Part shown: piece by piece, positions 14,781 to 24,405 of the stretch | How the letters are laid out: each line of letters begins with the position of its first letter | How positions within the stretch are numbered: position 1 is the stretch's first letter | NCBI RefSeq assembly: GCF_030540765.1 | Contig: NZ_JAUOEL010000001.1 | Span: 124,001 to 188,000 of the forward strand | DNA from: Flavivirga jejuensis | GTDB taxonomy: Bacteria > Bacteroidota > Bacteroidia > Flavobacteriales > Flavobacteriaceae | Length of the DNA stretch: 64,000 nucleotides | Direction: 5' to 3' | The notes under the pieces: model-generated | What the model saw: the letters and a program-made list of their open reading frames with translations, nothing else | Told to the model about the DNA's origin: nothing | Database searches by the model: none | Made by a program: the position numbers and the translations under genes

Positions 14781-15325
14781 ATCTTATTCTTTTTGTTTTA
14801 AAGTCGTGCAAACCTACATATTTTTTATATAAAAAGAAATGAAAATAACATAAAGTAGTCTCTACCAACTCATTCAAATTAATAAATAAAACGAGTAAAT
14901 TTTGTTTTAAGGCTATTACTTAACCTTTTGAAATTGCAAGAAGTAACAATATATTGGTGTGCCTAAGCAAAATATAACAGACTATTTAAGAGAATGTGAC
15001 TTTAATCTAAAAATTCTCCGACCCTTGGGTCGGGGTTTCCAACTTAACCTCTCCTTTGGAGAGGTCAGAACTGCCTTTTTTTGCAGTTCTGGGTGAGGCA
15101 AAATAAAAAAAATCGATTTTTGCCTCTATAAAGGCAAAATGAAACTGGCGAAATACCCCTATGGCTTGCCTCGGGGATAGTCAGTTTCAAGAATTTTTTA
15201 TTGTTCTGGAGGCAAGCAAACTTAATGTATAATTATAGTCCGTGAAACTCTTAAATTTCATTTATATTTGATACAAAAAAAGACTGTAAAACTATATCTT
15301 TGTAGTCTTAACAATACGAAATAAG
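14781..15325. other. Intergenic region with dispersed hairpins
   Basis: 545 bp without an ORF. 15020-15090 holds nested hairpins (CTCTCCTTTGGAGAGG, CAGAACTGC...GCAGTTCTG), and 15115-15200 holds further self-complementary sequence with GAAACTG...CAGTTTC. These look like dispersed intergenic palindromes. A -7-like TATCTTTG at 15295-15302 probably belongs to mfd. Confidence 0.6.
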
Positions 15326-18300
15326 GTGAGTAAGATCATGCTTGAACAAACCTACGCACAGACTTTGCAAACGCAAGATCTGCAAACTACTATTGCCCAG
15401 CCCCAGACAAAAATACATTTAAAAGGACTTGTGGGCTCTTCTTTTTCATTTGTAATTTCTAGTGCTTTTAAACAAGCCAATAAACCATTTTTGATTGTTT
15501 TTAACGATAAAGAAGAAGCGGCATTTTATCTAAACGATCTAGAACAATTCTGCGGAGATAAAGATGTGCTATTCTATCCAGGAAGTTACCGCAGGCCATA
15601 CCAAATAGAAGAAACCGATAACGCCAATGTATTATTGCGTGCCGAGGTTTTAAACCGAATAAACTCACGGAAAAAACCAGCGATAATAGTCACTTACCCA
15701 GATGCACTTTTCGAAAAAGTAGTCACTAGAAAAGAGCTAGAACGTCATACTTTAAAAGTATCGGTTAAAGATAGTTTATCCATAGATTTTGTGAACGAAG
15801 TCTTATTCGAATATCAATTTAAGCGGGTCGATTTTGTTACAGAACCAGGAGAGTTTTCTGTGCGTGGTGGTATTGTGGATGTGTTTTCGTTTTCGCATGA
15901 CGAACCCTATAGAATTGAGTTTTTTGGCGATGAGGTAGATAGCATAAGAACTTTCGATGTAGAAACACAACTATCTTTAGAACAGATTAACAAAATCAAT
16001 GTTATTCCCAATGTTGCTAATAAACTTTTAGAAGAAAAACGGCAAAGTTTCTTAAAATATATAGCTCAAAAAACAGTGGTTTGTTTAAAGAATGCAGATT
16101 TGTTTTTTGCAAGGATCGACGATTTTTATGAGAAAGCAGAAGCAGCATTTAAAACCCTTTCAACAGATATTAAACATGCCAAACCAATTGAATTATTTAA
16201 CAATTCAACTTTATTAAAAAAGCAATTGCTAGATTTTTCAATTATTGAGTTTGGGAGTGCATCAGTCATGTCGAACGAGGGTGAGCCATCACATGAGATG
16301 GAATTCAATACTGCTCCCCAACCATCATTCAACAAACAATTCAATCTATTAATTGAAGATTTAAACACCAATCACAACAAAGGTTTTACCAATTATATAG
16401 CATGTGTTAGTGAGCAACAAGCAAAACGGTTTAAAGATATTTTTGACGATGTTGAAGAAGAGGTCTCTTATCAAACCGTGGTGCTTTCTTTACACCAAGG
16501 ATTTATCGACCATGATAATAAAATTACCTGTTATACAGACCACCAAATTTTTGAACGTTATCATAAATTTCATCTTAAAAATGGCTACGCTAAAAAGCAA
16601 GCCATTACTTTAAAAGAACTTACCAATTTAGATATTGGTGATTACGTAACTCATATCGACCATGGTATTGGTCGTTTTGGGGGCTTGCAAAAAATAGATG
16701 TAGAAGGTAAAAAACAAGAGGCTATAAAATTAGTTTATGGAGAGCGCGATGTGTTGTATTTAAGTATACACTCGTTGCATAAAATTACCAAGTTTAATGG
16801 TAAAGACGGAAAACCACCAAAAATATATAAGCTAGGTAGTAATGCCTGGAAAACCTTAAAACAAAAAACCAAAGCTCGTGTAAAACACATTGCTTTTAAC
16901 TTGATAAAACTTTACGCTAAGCGTAAAACAGAAAAAGGCTATCAGTACAATCCAGATAGTTATATGCAGCATGAGTTGGAAGCTTCTTTTATTTATGAGG
17001 ATACACCAGACCAGAGCACAGCAACGGCAGATATTAAAGTAGATATGGAAAGCGAACGTCCAATGGATAGGCTCGTTTGCGGTGATGTTGGTTTCGGAAA
17101 GACGGAGGTTGCCATTCGCGCAGCATTTAAAGCGGTAGATAATGGTAAACAAGTCGCTGTTTTGGTACCAACAACTATTTTAGCATACCAACATTCCAGA
17201 ACATTTAAAGAACGATTAAAAGATTTTCCTGTTACGGTAGATTATGTAAATCGATTTAGAACTGCTAAAGAAAAACGAGAGACTCTTGAAGATCTGGAAA
17301 AAGGAAATGTAGATATTATTATAGGTACGCACCAACTCGTAAATAAGAATGTAAAATTTAAAGACTTAGGGTTGTTGATCGTTGATGAAGAGCAAAAGTT
17401 TGGCGTAGCAGTAAAGGAAAAATTAAAAACCTTAAAAGACAATGTTGATGTATTAACGCTTACCGCAACACCAATACCCAGAACACTTCAGTTTAGCTTA
17501 ATGGCAGCACGAGATTTATCGGTAATTACAACACCTCCGCCAAATCGTTATCCCATAGAAAGCCATGTTATTCGTTTTAGTGAGGATGCTATTCGTGATG
17601 CAGTTAGCTATGAAATTGAGCGTGGCGGACAGATATTTTTCATTCATAATCGTATTGAAAATATTAAAGAAGTAGCAGGCATGATCCAGCGTTTAGTGCC
17701 AGACGCTAAAATTGGCATTGGACATGGGCAAATGGATGGAAAAAAATTAGAACAACTAATGTTAGCTTTTATGGATGGTGCGTTTGATGTTTTAGTAAGT
17801 ACAACTATTGTTGAAAGCGGACTCGATGTGCCAAATGCAAACACTATTTTTATTAATAATGCCAATAACTTTGGATTAAGTGATCTGCACCAAATGCGAG
17901 GCCGTGTAGGACGAAGCAATAAAAAAGCATTCTGTTACTTTATCACTCCAGAATATTCTGCCATGACCGATGATGCTCGAAAACGTATTACGGCACTAGA
18001 ACAATTTACAGAATTGGGAAGTGGTTTTAATATAGCCATGAAAGATTTGGAGATTCGTGGAGCAGGCGATCTATTAGGAGGGGAACAAAGTGGATTTATA
18101 AATGAAATAGGATTCGATACCTACCAAAAAATATTAAATGAGGCTATTGACGAACTTAAAGAAAATGAGTTTAAAGATCTATATGACGAAGCCGATGAAG
18201 ATAAAGTTTATGTAAAAGAGGTTACTATCGATACCGATTTTGAACTGCTTTTTCCAGATGATTATGTTAATAATATTGCTGAACGATTAAATCTATACAC

Positions 18301-18676
18301 ACAACTTAATAATTTAAAGACAGAAACAGAATTACATACTTTTGAGGCCGATTTATTGGATCGTTTTGGAGCGTTGCCAGAACAAGTGACCGATTTATTA
18401 AATAGTGTCCAAATTAAGTGGATAGCCACTAAAATAGGGTTTGAGAAAGTTATAATGAAGCAAGGAAGATTTATTGGTTATTTTGTTAACGATCAGCAAA
18501 GCAGTTTCTATCAAAGTAGTAACTTTACAAAAGTGTTACAGTTTGTTCAATCACATTCTAACGATTGTAAAATGAAAGAAAAACAAACCCGAAACGGATT
18601 GCGTTTAATGCTTTCTTTTGATGATATAAAATCTGTAAAACAAGCATTACAAGTGCTAAAGCCTATCGTGGCTTAA
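15326..18676 (+). CDS. mfd: Transcription-repair coupling factor Mfd
   Basis: The 1116-aa protein displaces stalled RNA polymerase and recruits UvrA to lesions. Domain order is canonical. The N-terminal UvrB-like module (about 40-330) includes FYPGSYRRPYQIEETDN and the GEFSVRGGIVDVF motif. The RNA-polymerase-interaction CarD-like domain begins about 432 (LDIGDYVTHIDHGIGRFGG). The translocase has Walker A GDVGFGKT at 586-593, DEEQ at 687-690, and TATPIPRTLQFSL. Motif VI is the HQMRGRVGRSNKKAFCY region, followed by the C-terminal D7 domain. Length is normal. The start is GTG 15326; ATG 15338 is a close alternative. It is single-copy housekeeping. The next gene starts 38 bp later and may be co-transcribed. 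Confidence 0.98.
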   Translation: MSKIMLEQTYAQTLQTQDLQTTIAQPQTKIHLKGLVGSSFSFVISSAFKQANKPFLIVFNDKEEAAFYLNDLEQFCGDKDVLFYPGSYRRPYQIEETDNANVLLRAEVLNRINSRKKPAIIVTYPDALFEKVVTRKELERHTLKVSVKDSLSIDFVNEVLFEYQFKRVDFVTEPGEFSVRGGIVDVFSFSHDEPYRIEFFGDEVDSIRTFDVETQLSLEQINKINVIPNVANKLLEEKRQSFLKYIAQKTVVCLKNADLFFARIDDFYEKAEAAFKTLSTDIKHAKPIELFNNSTLLKKQLLDFSIIEFGSASVMSNEGEPSHEMEFNTAPQPSFNKQFNLLIEDLNTNHNKGFTNYIACVSEQQAKRFKDIFDDVEEEVSYQTVVLSLHQGFIDHDNKITCYTDHQIFERYHKFHLKNGYAKKQAITLKELTNLDIGDYVTHIDHGIGRFGGLQKIDVEGKKQEAIKLVYGERDVLYLSIHSLHKITKFNGKDGKPPKIYKLGSNAWKTLKQKTKARVKHIAFNLIKLYAKRKTEKGYQYNPDSYMQHELEASFIYEDTPDQSTATADIKVDMESERPMDRLVCGDVGFGKTEVAIRAAFKAVDNGKQVAVLVPTTILAYQHSRTFKERLKDFPVTVDYVNRFRTAKEKRETLEDLEKGNVDIIIGTHQLVNKNVKFKDLGLLIVDEEQKFGVAVKEKLKTLKDNVDVLTLTATPIPRTLQFSLMAARDLSVITTPPPNRYPIESHVIRFSEDAIRDAVSYEIERGGQIFFIHNRIENIKEVAGMIQRLVPDAKIGIGHGQMDGKKLEQLMLAFMDGAFDVLVSTTIVESGLDVPNANTIFINNANNFGLSDLHQMRGRVGRSNKKAFCYFITPEYSAMTDDARKRITALEQFTELGSGFNIAMKDLEIRGAGDLLGGEQSGFINEIGFDTYQKILNEAIDELKENEFKDLYDEADEDKVYVKEVTIDTDFELLFPDDYVNNIAERLNLYTQLNNLKTETELHTFEADLLDRFGALPEQVTDLLNSVQIKWIATKIGFEKVIMKQGRFIGYFVNDQQSSFYQSSNFTKVLQFVQSHSNDCKMKEKQTRNGLRLMLSFDDIKSVKQALQVLKPIVA

Positions 18677-18714
18677 TAATTGTTTTAATTAAAATAAATA
18701 AATAAAGTATAATT

Positions 18715-20037
18715 TTGAACCGCTTATTCTTTTTAACCGTTTTGTTACCGAGTATTCTTATTGCTCAACATGCTATTAATGGCAAATTTTCACCAGCGAA
18801 AGATTATAATATTGCCTTGCTATATAAAGTAACTCCCACGGTATCGGAGTATATTACAAATGTTGAAGTAGAAGAAGATGGCAGTTTTCAATTTAAATTA
18901 GATTCTACTGTTACTAAAGGCATGTACAGGATCGTGTATGCAGTGCCACAAGAAGATTATAATTTTGATATTATTTATAATGGAAAAGAAGATATAGATC
19001 TTACTTTTAATTCTGAAACAGGAGTTACTTTTATAAACTCAATAGAAAATAAATTATTGGCATCCTATACAGATAGTATGTCTATGGTTACTCAAAGTAT
19101 TGGGAACTATTTCAGGCAAAAGAGTGAAGATACACTAGCCTTAAATAGTATTTTTAAAACCCAGGCAGAAACACAGTCTAATTTTGAAGCTGCTGCAAAA
19201 AATACGATCGCACTTTCTTTTATTAAAGCCAATAAACCATACATTCCTAAAAAAATTAAAGACGTTAGCGCTTATGTTGATAGTTTAAAGGTTCATTATT
19301 TCGATTTTGTGGATTTTAATAGTAAAACACTTCAAAGTTCTAATTTTTTAGAAGAGCGGATGTTAAATTATGTGTTTGGGATGTCTTCAAATAAGGAAGA
19401 TGATATTGAGAATTATAAAACCAATATTGATGTATTTTGCAGTGCTATGAAAAATGCTCCAATAAAAGTTAAAAGAATTTTATTGGTTAGTTTATGGCAG
19501 CAAATAGCTGACTTAAACTTTGATAGTGTTGCTAATTATATTGCTGAGACCTATTTAATGGATATTGCTGTATCTTTAAATGACCAAGAGCTTTTACATG
19601 GATTAATTTTATTTAAAGACCTTTCTATAGGCAGTGAGGCTCCCGATTTTTCTTTTGAAACAGGAAAAGAAACAAAGACAGGTGTTAAAAAATTAAGTGA
19701 GTTAGATACAGCAGAGCATTACATCATTGTATTTTGGAGTAGCACATGTTCACATTGTTTAGATGAGGTTCCACAATTGAGAAGTTATATACAATCTAAA
19801 GAAAAAGGTGCCATACAAGTTGTTGCTGTTGCTTTAGAGGATAACACACTTAAGTGGAAAGATTTAATACAAAGTTATCCAGAATTTATACATGTATATG
19901 GAGCAGGAAAATGGGATAATGAGATTGGTAATGATTATGGCATTACTGCAACACCAACCTATTTTATACTGGATAAGAACAAGCGTATCATTTCAAAACC
20001 AGGAGATATTGAAGCTTTAAAGTTGTTTTTTAAATAA
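18715..20037 (+). CDS. TlpA-like thioredoxin-fold exported protein
   Basis: The 440-aa protein has a signal peptide (RLFFLTVLLPSILIAQH) starting from TTG 18715; no ATG precedes the signal sequence. The first 310 residues form a DUF4369-like/extended N-terminal domain of strands and helices. The last 130 form a TlpA/AhpC-TSA thioredoxin fold beginning GSEAPDFSFETG, with active-site WSSTCSHC (Cys345 and Cys348) and the cis-Pro loop YGITATPTYFIL. Such proteins reduce disulfides or cytochrome c haem thiols in the periplasm. The N-terminal half is what Bacteroidota typically add. It follows mfd by 38 bp; no functional link is obvious. Confidence 0.9.
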   Translation: MNRLFFLTVLLPSILIAQHAINGKFSPAKDYNIALLYKVTPTVSEYITNVEVEEDGSFQFKLDSTVTKGMYRIVYAVPQEDYNFDIIYNGKEDIDLTFNSETGVTFINSIENKLLASYTDSMSMVTQSIGNYFRQKSEDTLALNSIFKTQAETQSNFEAAAKNTIALSFIKANKPYIPKKIKDVSAYVDSLKVHYFDFVDFNSKTLQSSNFLEERMLNYVFGMSSNKEDDIENYKTNIDVFCSAMKNAPIKVKRILLVSLWQQIADLNFDSVANYIAETYLMDIAVSLNDQELLHGLILFKDLSIGSEAPDFSFETGKETKTGVKKLSELDTAEHYIIVFWSSTCSHCLDEVPQLRSYIQSKEKGAIQVVAVALEDNTLKWKDLIQSYPEFIHVYGAGKWDNEIGNDYGITATPTYFILDKNKRIISKPGDIEALKLFFK

Positions 20038-20141
20038 AGGAATATGTAATTATCTGTTGGATATTTTAAATTTTTAATAAATAATAAAGGTGTTTTCATT
20101 TTTATTTTTAGTTTTGCGGCTAACCCAAATTAAAATTTAAA

Positions 20142-20645
20142 ATGAAAAAATTAATTAAATTAAGCTGTTTGTTTTTATTTGTTTCATTAATGACGACCTC
20201 ATGTTCTAATGATGATGATGGAGCGGCAGAAGAAAACTTTTCTGATACTATAGAGTACAAGGAAGATGTTGTAGATATAACTAGCTCTGAAATAGAAGAC
20301 TACGAAGGTGAAGAAGGTTATTATAACTATGATTTTACATTGTCTGGTGAATCGGATAGTGATGTATCTTATGTTTTTTATGTAGAATTGTTCTCAAAAG
20401 GTACCGAATCATTTAAAACAGGTACTTTTAAATATATTTCTGAAACTTCATCTGAATCGGCAGATTTTTACTACACCTATGCAGATCTAGAGGTCGATGA
20501 TGAGAATCTAAGCGTTAAAGCAGGTGATATTACTGTGAGTGGAAGCGGTAGTAACTATTCTATATCGGGAGTGCTAACTTTAACAAACGATGAGGTTTTA
20601 AATATCAGTTATAGTGGTGAATTTACTGTTGTTGACGGAGAGTAA
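20142..20645 (+). CDS. Exported lipoprotein, unknown
   Basis: The 167-aa protein has a lipoprotein signal peptide (LIKLSCLFLFVSLMTTSCSNDDDG) with lipobox TTSC and an acidic Asp run directly after the Cys, the Bacteroidota export signal for surface lipoproteins. The mature part is a beta-rich domain (YNYDFTLSGESDSDVSYVFYVELFSKGTESFKTGTFKY, and GDITVSGSGSNYSISGVLTLTNDEVLNISYSGEFTVV) like the DUF4382/lipocalin-like small binding domains. I cannot name a family. It is monocistronic with its own terminator at 20700. Confidence 0.75.
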   Translation: MKKLIKLSCLFLFVSLMTTSCSNDDDGAAEENFSDTIEYKEDVVDITSSEIEDYEGEEGYYNYDFTLSGESDSDVSYVFYVELFSKGTESFKTGTFKYISETSSESADFYYTYADLEVDDENLSVKAGDITVSGSGSNYSISGVLTLTNDEVLNISYSGEFTVVDGE

Positions 20646-20699
20646 AAAAGGCATACTAAAGAATCATAATTTTAGGAAAATTTATTGATTATTTACATA

Positions 20700-20726
20700 A
20701 ACCCTTTATTTAATAAAGGGTTTTGT
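20700..20726. terminator. Rho-independent terminator
   Basis: AACCCTTTATT (20700-20710) pairs with AATAAAGGGTT (20712-20722), followed by TTTTGTGTTT. It ends the lipoprotein transcript and, with its A-rich left side, can also stop the convergent yraN transcript. Confidence 0.75.
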
Positions 20727-20741
20727 GTTTTTAATATGTTT

Positions 20742-21101
20742 CTAAAAATGATAAAAGGCATCTTCCAAATGCTCAATATTAAAACCTTTTCCTTCTTTTA
20801 CAATAGCTATAATATCAAAACGGACTTCGACGTCTAAATCATTTGTGTTTACATATTCGTCAACTGCGTTTACTAAACGTTGAATTTGTTTTGGTTTCAC
20901 AAAATCTTGTGGGTTTCCAAAATCGGTTGTCGAGCGTGTTTTTACTTCAATAATGGCTAGTGTATCTTTTTGTTGGGCAATAATATCCACTTCAGCTTTA
21001 CCAGATCGGTAGTTGCGTTCCACGATATCGTAACCGTTTTTTAAAAGAAAATCGACCGCTAATTGTTCTCCTTTTTTTCCTAGTTCGTTGTGTTGTGCCA
21101 T
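20742..21101 (-). CDS. yraN: YraN family (UPF0102) endonuclease-fold protein
   Basis: The 119-aa protein matches UPF0102: AQHNELGKKGEQLAVDFLLKNGYDIVERNYRSGKAEVDIIAQQKDTLAIIEVKTRS carries the PD-(D/E)XK-like core (E in GKAEVD, ExK in IIEVKTR). YraN is near-universal but its role (possibly DNA processing or Holliday-junction-like nuclease) is not established. Length is standard and the start ATG is unambiguous. It is convergent with the lipoprotein gene over a shared terminator. Upstream of it lies an unusually long repeat-filled spacer. Confidence 0.93.
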   Translation of the reverse strand: MAQHNELGKKGEQLAVDFLLKNGYDIVERNYRSGKAEVDIIAQQKDTLAIIEVKTRSTTDFGNPQDFVKPKQIQRLVNAVDEYVNTNDLDVEVRFDIIAIVKEGKGFNIEHLEDAFYHF

Positions 21102-21894
21102 ATTAACTTCCTGATATAGGCAGGAATCTTATGTTAGGATTACAATTTAATTAATCAAATTAACTTCCAACCCAAAAAACGAATTATTATTTTCAACTAT
21201 AGTATTATAATGTGGAATGGAATAATTCCAGATGTGATGCATGCGAATTTTTTTTTAATGTAAAGAGAGTGAGATTCTTCGACTCTGATAATCGTTTGTC
21301 ATCCAGAGCACAGCGAATAATCTTTATAACTAATCTCTAAAGATTCTTCAGTCGTACCTCCTTCTGAATGACACGAACCCTTTGCAAACATAGGATGACA
21401 CCTCAATTACGTCATTTTATCCGCTTGCTAAAATTTTTGCAGATGCCTACCATTGATGTGTTTTGTAAACGACTAACCTTCAGGTGCTTGTCATTCAGAG
21501 CGCAGCGAAGAATCTTTAGAGATTAATGATAAAGATTCTTCAGTCGTACCTCCTTCTGAATGACACGAACCCTTTGCAAACATAGGATGATACTCCTATT
21601 ACGTCATTTCATCCGCTAGTTAAAATTTTTAACACAGATCTACCATTGACGTTATTTTTTAAGGCGTTGTTTTTCATAACATTAAAAATATTCGATCATG
21701 TGGATTCCTGCCTTCGCAGGAATGACAAAAAAACTACTAACCTGACCATACTCAATAACGTCATTTCCTCCACTTGATATTTTTTTTATCTCAGGTCTCT
21801 GAATGACACTAACCTTTTTGCAAACATAGGATGATACCCCAATTACGTCATTTCACCCGCTAGTTAAAATTTTTAACACAGATCTCTGAATGAA
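21102..21894. repeat. Spacer filled with repeat B units
   Basis: About three tandem-like units make up this interval. Unit 1 is about 21298-21460, unit 2 about 21489-21650, and a partial unit about 21777-21889. Each full unit has a hairpin (AAGATTCTTCAGTCGTACCT facing AGCGAAGAATCTTTAGAG, around GTCATTCAGAG...CTGAATGAC) and a tail running from TTTGCAAACATAGGATGA through ACGTCATTTCATCCGC to TTAAAATTTTTAACACAGAT. The same unit, inverted, is nested in MITE A at 5258-5440. 21700-21735 is a separate small palindrome (GATTCCTGCCTTCGCAGGAA). The last unit abuts the stop codon of the permease gene. Confidence 0.7.
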
Positions 21895-23055
21895 CTAACC
21901 CCTAAACAAAAAGAAATCATCTTTCATATGTTCAATTTTTGAATCTTCGTTGGTAATAATATAATCGATAGCTTGAGAAGTGAAGTCTTTTCCTTTTTTT
22001 GTTAACGACACAATATTGTTGTCAATAAGTATCATGTTATTTTTAAGCGCTAATTCTAACACCGTTTTACTACGCACTTTTTGCCAATTAATATGTTCGT
22101 TAAGATGATTTACATGGCGTTCTTCTTCTTCATTATGATTTCTTAAATGCAATAAAAAAGTAAGTAACGATACTTCTGTACGCTGTTGTCTTTCTCTGTA
22201 AAGCACCGCAATAACCCCTTTGCTGGGAGCAAATAGATAAACCATTAAAAAGATGACACCTAACATGGTAGTAATAGAACCAGCAATAGAAGCGTCTAAA
22301 AAATGTGCTAACCAATAACCAGAAATGGCACTGAATACACCAAAACAAATAGCATAAACGAGCATACGTTTTAAGTTGGTGGTAAGTAAATAAGCGGTAG
22401 CAGCAGGAGCGATCATTAAAGCGACTACTAAAATAGCTCCAACAGCATCAAAAGCGCCAACGGTTGTAACCGAAGAAACCGTCATAAGTCCATAATGAAT
22501 AACTGCAGGAGAAAACCCTAAAGAAGCTGCTAAACCAGCATCAAAAGTACTGACTTTAACTTCTTTGAAAAACGCAAGTAATAATCCAATAGTGATCAAT
22601 AAAATACTACCAATAATCCATAATGATTTTGGACCAACATCCACTCCTGCAATTAATAACCTATCAAAAGGAGCAAAGGCTAATTCGCCTAGCAAGACAG
22701 CATCTACATCTAAATGGATGTCGTTAGCATTTTTAGCAATAAGAATCACACCTATACTAAATAATATAGGAAATACTAACCCAATGGCAGTATCTTCTTT
22801 TACCAAACCTGTTTTTTGAATATATTCGACCAAGATCACTGTGATAATTCCAGTTAATGCGGCTAAAAGAATTAATAAAGGTGAGTTTAGATCCTGGGTA
22901 ATGAAAAAACCAATAACAATACCAGGAAGTATAGAATGACTAATCGCATCACTGATCATTGCCATTTTGCGAAGTACTAAAAAAGTGCCTGGAATAGCAC
23001 AAGCAATAGCTACTAGACTTGCAATAAGTTGTATTTCTATCTGGGCGCTACTCAT
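21895..23055 (-). CDS. Metal ABC transporter permease with C-terminal winged-helix-like domain
   Basis: The 386-aa protein is an ABC-3 family permease (ZnuB/TroD/MntB type). Its first 280 residues contain about eight to nine TM helices, with the family signature SHSILPGIVIGFF near residue 35 and FGVFSAISGYWLAHFLDASIAGS later. The last 90 residues (RQQRTEVSLLTFLLHLRNHNEEEE onward) are soluble. They look like the winged-helix part of DtxR-type repressors (KVRSKTVLELALKNNMILIDNNIVSLTKKGKDFTSQAIDYI). The start overlaps the upstream permease gene by 8 bp. It is the last gene of the metal operon. Repeat B directly follows the stop codon. Confidence 0.9.
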   Translation of the reverse strand: MSSAQIEIQLIASLVAIACAIPGTFLVLRKMAMISDAISHSILPGIVIGFFITQDLNSPLLILLAALTGIITVILVEYIQKTGLVKEDTAIGLVFPILFSIGVILIAKNANDIHLDVDAVLLGELAFAPFDRLLIAGVDVGPKSLWIIGSILLITIGLLLAFFKEVKVSTFDAGLAASLGFSPAVIHYGLMTVSSVTTVGAFDAVGAILVVALMIAPAATAYLLTTNLKRMLVYAICFGVFSAISGYWLAHFLDASIAGSITTMLGVIFLMVYLFAPSKGVIAVLYRERQQRTEVSLLTFLLHLRNHNEEEERHVNHLNEHINWQKVRSKTVLELALKNNMILIDNNIVSLTKKGKDFTSQAIDYIITNEDSKIEHMKDDFFLFRG

Positions 23056-24175
23056 TATTTTCAGATTGTTGGTTATATAAATTAGAAGCCGTTTTAAAGC
23101 CTTCTTTTGTTAAACTCCAATCACTTCCATGAAGGGTTACGTAGTGTTTGTCAACCAATTTTTGAAGGGTTCCTTTTGTAAATCCTTGAAAATTATTTAA
23201 GATTTTTATGGTGTGTGGATGTGAAATATCATCATGAGTTTCTGCAATGTGGTACATGAAGGCTAACGTTTTATGAAGCTGTAGATCCCGACGGTTTTTA
23301 ATAAATCGAATTTGTTTAAAAAGGAGGCCTCTACTTGGTGAAAAGATAAAAGAAATTAATACAAATACACCAGCAATAATAACTATTACAGGTCCTGTTG
23401 ATAGATTATTTTGACTGGCACTAATGGCTGTTCCAAAAACACCTGAAAAGGCTCCAAAGATGGCAGCCAAAAACACCATAATCCCTAAGCTATTGGTCCA
23501 TTGTCGTGCGGCGGCGGCAGGCGCTAATAACATAGCACTCATAAGTACAACACCAACCGTTTGTAAACCTAGTACAATGGCTAGAACAATAAAAGTGGTA
23601 ATTAGAATATCAATAAATTTAGTATTGAAACCCAGTGTTTTTGTATAGTCGGCATCAAAAAGAAGTATTTTAAATTCTTTCCAAAAGAGTAATAAAACAA
23701 TAAGGCAAGCACCTGTTACAATGACCATAAGCCAAACATCGCTTTCTACTAAGGTGGCAGCCTGACCAAATAAATATTTGTCTAAACCAGCTTGATTGGC
23801 ATTGGGTTGCTTTTGAATAAAGGTAAGTAGGAGCATCCCAAAACCGAAAAACAGAGATAGAATAAGTCCTAAGGCTGTATCCGATTTTAAGTGGGTTCTT
23901 TTAATGATCCCACGAATCCAGAAAGTGCCAACAAGACCACTAATTAAAGCACCTAATAGTAAAACGTTACTGTTTTTTGCTCCAGTAATTAAAAAAGCTA
24001 TGGCAATTCCTGGTAAAGCAGCATGAGAAATAGCGTCACCCAAAAGGCTTTGTTTTCGTAATACAGCAAAGCTACCCAACATGCCAGTTACTGCACCTAG
24101 AATAGCAGTACCTAATGTTATGGTTCTTAAGGTGTAGTCTGTAAAAACGAGTTGTATGTATTCTGTAATATCCAT
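23048..24175 (-). CDS. Metal ABC transporter permease with C-terminal winged-helix-like domain
   Basis: The 375-aa ABC-3 permease (TroC/MntC-like) has eight to nine TM helices over residues 10-280, with the signature GDAISHAALPGIAIAFL near 45 and FGAFSGVFGTAISASQNNLSTG later. As in its partner, a soluble tail (about 285-375) resembles a winged helix: LQLHKTLAFMYHIAETHDDISHPHTIKILNNFQGFTKGTLQKLVDKHYVTLHGSDWSLTKEGFKTA. Most bacterial homologues stop near residue 280, so the tail is an addition. It overlaps the next permease by 8 bp; together they form the membrane channel of the Mn/Fe/Zn importer. Confidence 0.9.
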   Translation of the reverse strand: MDITEYIQLVFTDYTLRTITLGTAILGAVTGMLGSFAVLRKQSLLGDAISHAALPGIAIAFLITGAKNSNVLLLGALISGLVGTFWIRGIIKRTHLKSDTALGLILSLFFGFGMLLLTFIQKQPNANQAGLDKYLFGQAATLVESDVWLMVIVTGACLIVLLLFWKEFKILLFDADYTKTLGFNTKFIDILITTFIVLAIVLGLQTVGVVLMSAMLLAPAAAARQWTNSLGIMVFLAAIFGAFSGVFGTAISASQNNLSTGPVIVIIAGVFVLISFIFSPSRGLLFKQIRFIKNRRDLQLHKTLAFMYHIAETHDDISHPHTIKILNNFQGFTKGTLQKLVDKHYVTLHGSDWSLTKEGFKTASNLYNQQSENNE

Positions 24176-24260
24176 AATTCTTGCGAAGGCAAGAATCCTT
24201 CCCTTTTTCGCATATTTTATTTTTTATTATTCTGAACTTGTTTCAGGTTTTATTCCTTTG

Positions 24261-24405
24261 GAGTAAGCCCTGCATACTGCCACTGTAAACTGTTTACTTT
24301 TTTATTCGTTTCGAGTAAGCCCTGCACACTGCTGCTGTAAACTGTTTACTTTTTTATTCGTTTCGAGTAAGCACTGCACACTGCTGCTGCACACTGCCTA
24401 CTTTT
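24261..24405. repeat. Three-copy 52-bp tandem repeat between transporter genes
   Basis: Units start at 24261, 24313 and 24365 with GAGTAAGCCCTGCA; the third, 41 bp long, stops exactly at the stop codon of the ATPase gene (24406). Each unit contains CTGTAAACTGTTTAC, a small palindrome, and the period is 52. Related fragments occur at 25255-25295 and near 25460, so it is a dispersed sequence that expanded here inside the operon. Confidence 0.75.

Noticed and set aside
21298-21894. Attempt to call the hairpins as REP/RAYT elements
   Set aside because: No RAYT transposase is in the window and the unit is longer than REP sequences; listed only as repeat B.
24261-24405. CRISPR-like array
   Set aside because: The 52-bp units are direct tandem copies without unique spacers and no cas genes are present.
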